A DNA stretch of 15,897 bases from contig CAYSPM010000052.1 of NCBI GenBank assembly GCA_964432925.1, positions 1 through 15,897 of the forward strand. The letters are read 5' to 3'. The translations under genes were made by a program, and so were the position numbers. Of this stretch, positions 14,533 through 15,897 are shown piece by piece. A model generated the notes under the pieces. It had not been told where the DNA came from. It was given only the letters and a program-made list of their open reading frames with translations, and ran no database searches. The DNA is from CAYNTC01 sp964432925. GTDB lineage: Bacteria > Planctomycetota > Phycisphaerae > Sedimentisphaerales > Anaerobacaceae. Numbering within the stretch: position 1 is the first letter of the stretch; every line of letters begins with the position of its first letter.

Positions 14533-15771
14533 CTATTGCTCTGGGAGGATAATAGTCTTGGTCGGGCTGACCAGCTTGTAGCGTATTCCTCGCCAGCGGA
14601 TTGTTCTGCCAAAGGCTGAAGTGATGATGCAAAATAGCAGCAGTAGAGACCAAAGCCAAAAGGCGAGCATGTCGATGATTGTTGCAGGTCTGAGCCGCTG
14701 AAGGTCTTTCGGCAACAAGATGGTGACCATTTTCCAGCGCATTATTGCCCGGAATAATTGGCTTATGAAGAAAATTGTCGGCACAGCGGCAGCGAGAGGA
14801 AGCGCTGAGAATTGGAAATTGAATATGTGAAATTTCACATGGTGTATTGCTATAAAGAAGGCAAGAGCAGTTCCACCCCATAAACCCAATGCAGAGTATA
14901 AGCTGGTTAAGAGCCCAAAGGACCAGGTCAGCGGCGCATACACGCGGGTAATGAGAAGTTGTCGACGGCAGAATTCGAGCAGACCCCTCCACGTAGTTGT
15001 TTCGTAAGAGGCGGCTAAGCAGGTGGGAACGAATGCAACTATTAGTCCGGCTTTTTTTACGGCGCGGCTGAGTGAAAGGTCATCGCTTAATACGGTTTGC
15101 CAGATTTTATCAAGGCCCAGACGGCGAAAGTCGTCTGCGCGGATGGCCATGGAGCCACCCCAGGCTTGATTGAAGGGCGTGTTGCCGAGCAATTGCGCGA
15201 CCCTGGCGTTTAGAGCTGACAAGGCGAGCGTAGCAAGGTTGTTCTTTCTTGGGATAAACCAGCGATAGCCACTGGCGGCGCCATTTTTTGTTAGGCGGAG
15301 CGGCCAGACCAACTGACTCAACCAGTAATCGGGAACGCAGATGTCGGAATCGGCAAAGGCCAGGACGTCAACATCGTTGGTAATAAAATTGTAACAGTAC
15401 AATAAGTTGTGAATCTTCTGACTGCACGAGTCGGTGTGACCGGCGATGAATATCTGCACATCTTGGGCTTTGGAGCTTGAGACCAATTGTTCTTTTAACT
15501 TTTGTAGTTCATCGTATGCAGGGTCGGACTTTTCGGCGACAACAAACCAGAGTACATAATTTTCATAGTCCTGATTGAAGAATGAAGCGATGTTCTTATG
15601 GAACTCCGAATCCAGGCCTTTGCAGGGTACGATGAGGACGGTGTGTAAAAGGTGCCATGAACGTTTCTTTCTGAGTTTTGATCTCGCAAAGTGGTAGTTG
15701 TGAAACGACTGCAATAAGGATAGTAATTGTGGCAAAATTGCAGCCAGGGCTATATAGAAATACCAGTCCAT
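14533..15771 (-). CDS. Membrane-bound family 2 glycosyltransferase, ceramide-glucosyltransferase/HpnI-like
   Basis: 412 aa. An N-terminal membrane helix (about 4-22) is followed by a GT-A catalytic domain: VLIVPCKGLD (45-54), ADSD (140-143, the metal/sugar-nucleotide binding Asp pair), GYRWFIP (168-174), NQAWGGSMAIR (201-211) and SDDLSLS (229-235, catalytic base region). Three or four C-terminal transmembrane helices follow (about 281-310, 322-340, 366-388). This is the layout of lipid-acceptor glycosyltransferases such as UgcG and HpnI (Glyco_transf_21). The (Q/R)xxRW motif of that group reads RQLLITR near 270-276, so the RW pair is replaced. The donor is probably a UDP-sugar and the acceptor a membrane lipid or polyprenol, both inferred. 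Start ATG 15771 has AGGT about 5 nt upstream. Its 3' end converges with the cyclase gene; its upstream neighbour is outside the window. Confidence 0.88.
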   Translation of the reverse strand: MDWYFYIALAAILPQLLSLLQSFHNYHFARSKLRKKRSWHLLHTVLIVPCKGLDSEFHKNIASFFNQDYENYVLWFVVAEKSDPAYDELQKLKEQLVSSSKAQDVQIFIAGHTDSCSQKIHNLLYCYNFITNDVDVLAFADSDICVPDYWLSQLVWPLRLTKNGAASGYRWFIPRKNNLATLALSALNARVAQLLGNTPFNQAWGGSMAIRADDFRRLGLDKIWQTVLSDDLSLSRAVKKAGLIVAFVPTCLAASYETTTWRGLLEFCRRQLLITRVYAPLTWSFGLLTSLYSALGLWGGTALAFFIAIHHVKFHIFNFQFSALPLAAAVPTIFFISQLFRAIMRWKMVTILLPKDLQRLRPATIIDMLAFWLWSLLLLFCIITSAFGRTIRWRGIRYKLVSPTKTIILPEQ

Positions 15772-15809
15772 TCTGAACCTGATTTTTTAGTTTCAATTAC
15801 ACAAATTAT

Positions 15810-15833
15810 CACGTATCGCCCATTACGTACGTG
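15810..15833. repeat. Inverted repeat CACGTA-12-TACGTG upstream of the glycosyltransferase
   Basis: CACGTA (15810-15815) and TACGTG (15828-15833) are separated by 12 bp and end about 40 bp upstream of the ATG on the minus strand, where an operator would be expected. A GATAAT that could act as -10 for the minus strand lies at its gene-proximal side, but no -35 is convincing. The rest of 15772-15897 shows nothing further. Confidence 0.3.
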
Positions 15834-15897
15834 CACAGAAAGCGATGTTATTAACTTAGTAAAATTGGGAGAAAAAGCCAGCGTTTTCTTTGGTTGA

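Overview
The window suggests a moderate-GC member of the Planctomycetota, probably near the Phycisphaerae/Sedimentisphaerales. This is an inference from gene style: an unusually large PilM-type protein followed by long poorly conserved membrane-anchored partners, an archaeal/Thermotoga-type SAH hydrolase, and a membrane-plus-helical-repeat protein. No rRNA, tRNA, transposase, integrase or CRISPR array was seen, so no lineage marker confirms it.

Layout. (1) Positions 1-1335, minus strand: a 184-aa unknown protein with a strong Shine-Dalgarno, followed 5 bp later by the 5' part of an SNF2-type helicase that runs off the left edge. The helicase is open from 775 to the window edge. (2) Positions 1336-1937: about 600 bp of AT-rich DNA without a convincing gene, holding a short tandem octamer array and scattered GTCCA motifs. 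(3) Positions 1938-3314, minus: mtaB, a radical-SAM tRNA methylthiotransferase. (4) Positions 3396-9227, plus, divergent from mtaB: a tightly spaced three-gene unit. Its first protein is a PilM actin-like domain joined to a PilN-like motif, transmembrane helix and extracytoplasmic region. The second has PilO/GspM-like topology. The third is a large single-pass protein with a charged, Arg/Gly-rich linker and an unknown C-terminal region. Together they look like the inner-membrane platform of a type IV pilus or type II secretion machine. (5) Positions 9613-12869, plus: ahcY with a possible operator/promoter upstream, then a polytopic membrane protein of unknown role. (6) Positions 13219-14283, plus: a diguanylate cyclase with a degenerate receiver domain behind a near-consensus sigma-70 promoter. 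(7) Positions 14533-15771, minus, convergent: a membrane-bound family 2 glycosyltransferase.

How it fits together. The pilus/secretion-platform genes, the c-di-GMP synthase and the membrane glycosyltransferase are all surface-related, but only the three platform genes are clearly one transcription unit. ahcY and mtaB are housekeeping. The most distinctive thing here is the natural PilM-PilN fusion and its two oversized partners. I do not see strong evidence of a wholly new system. The helicase pair at the left edge could belong to a larger accessory locus outside the window.
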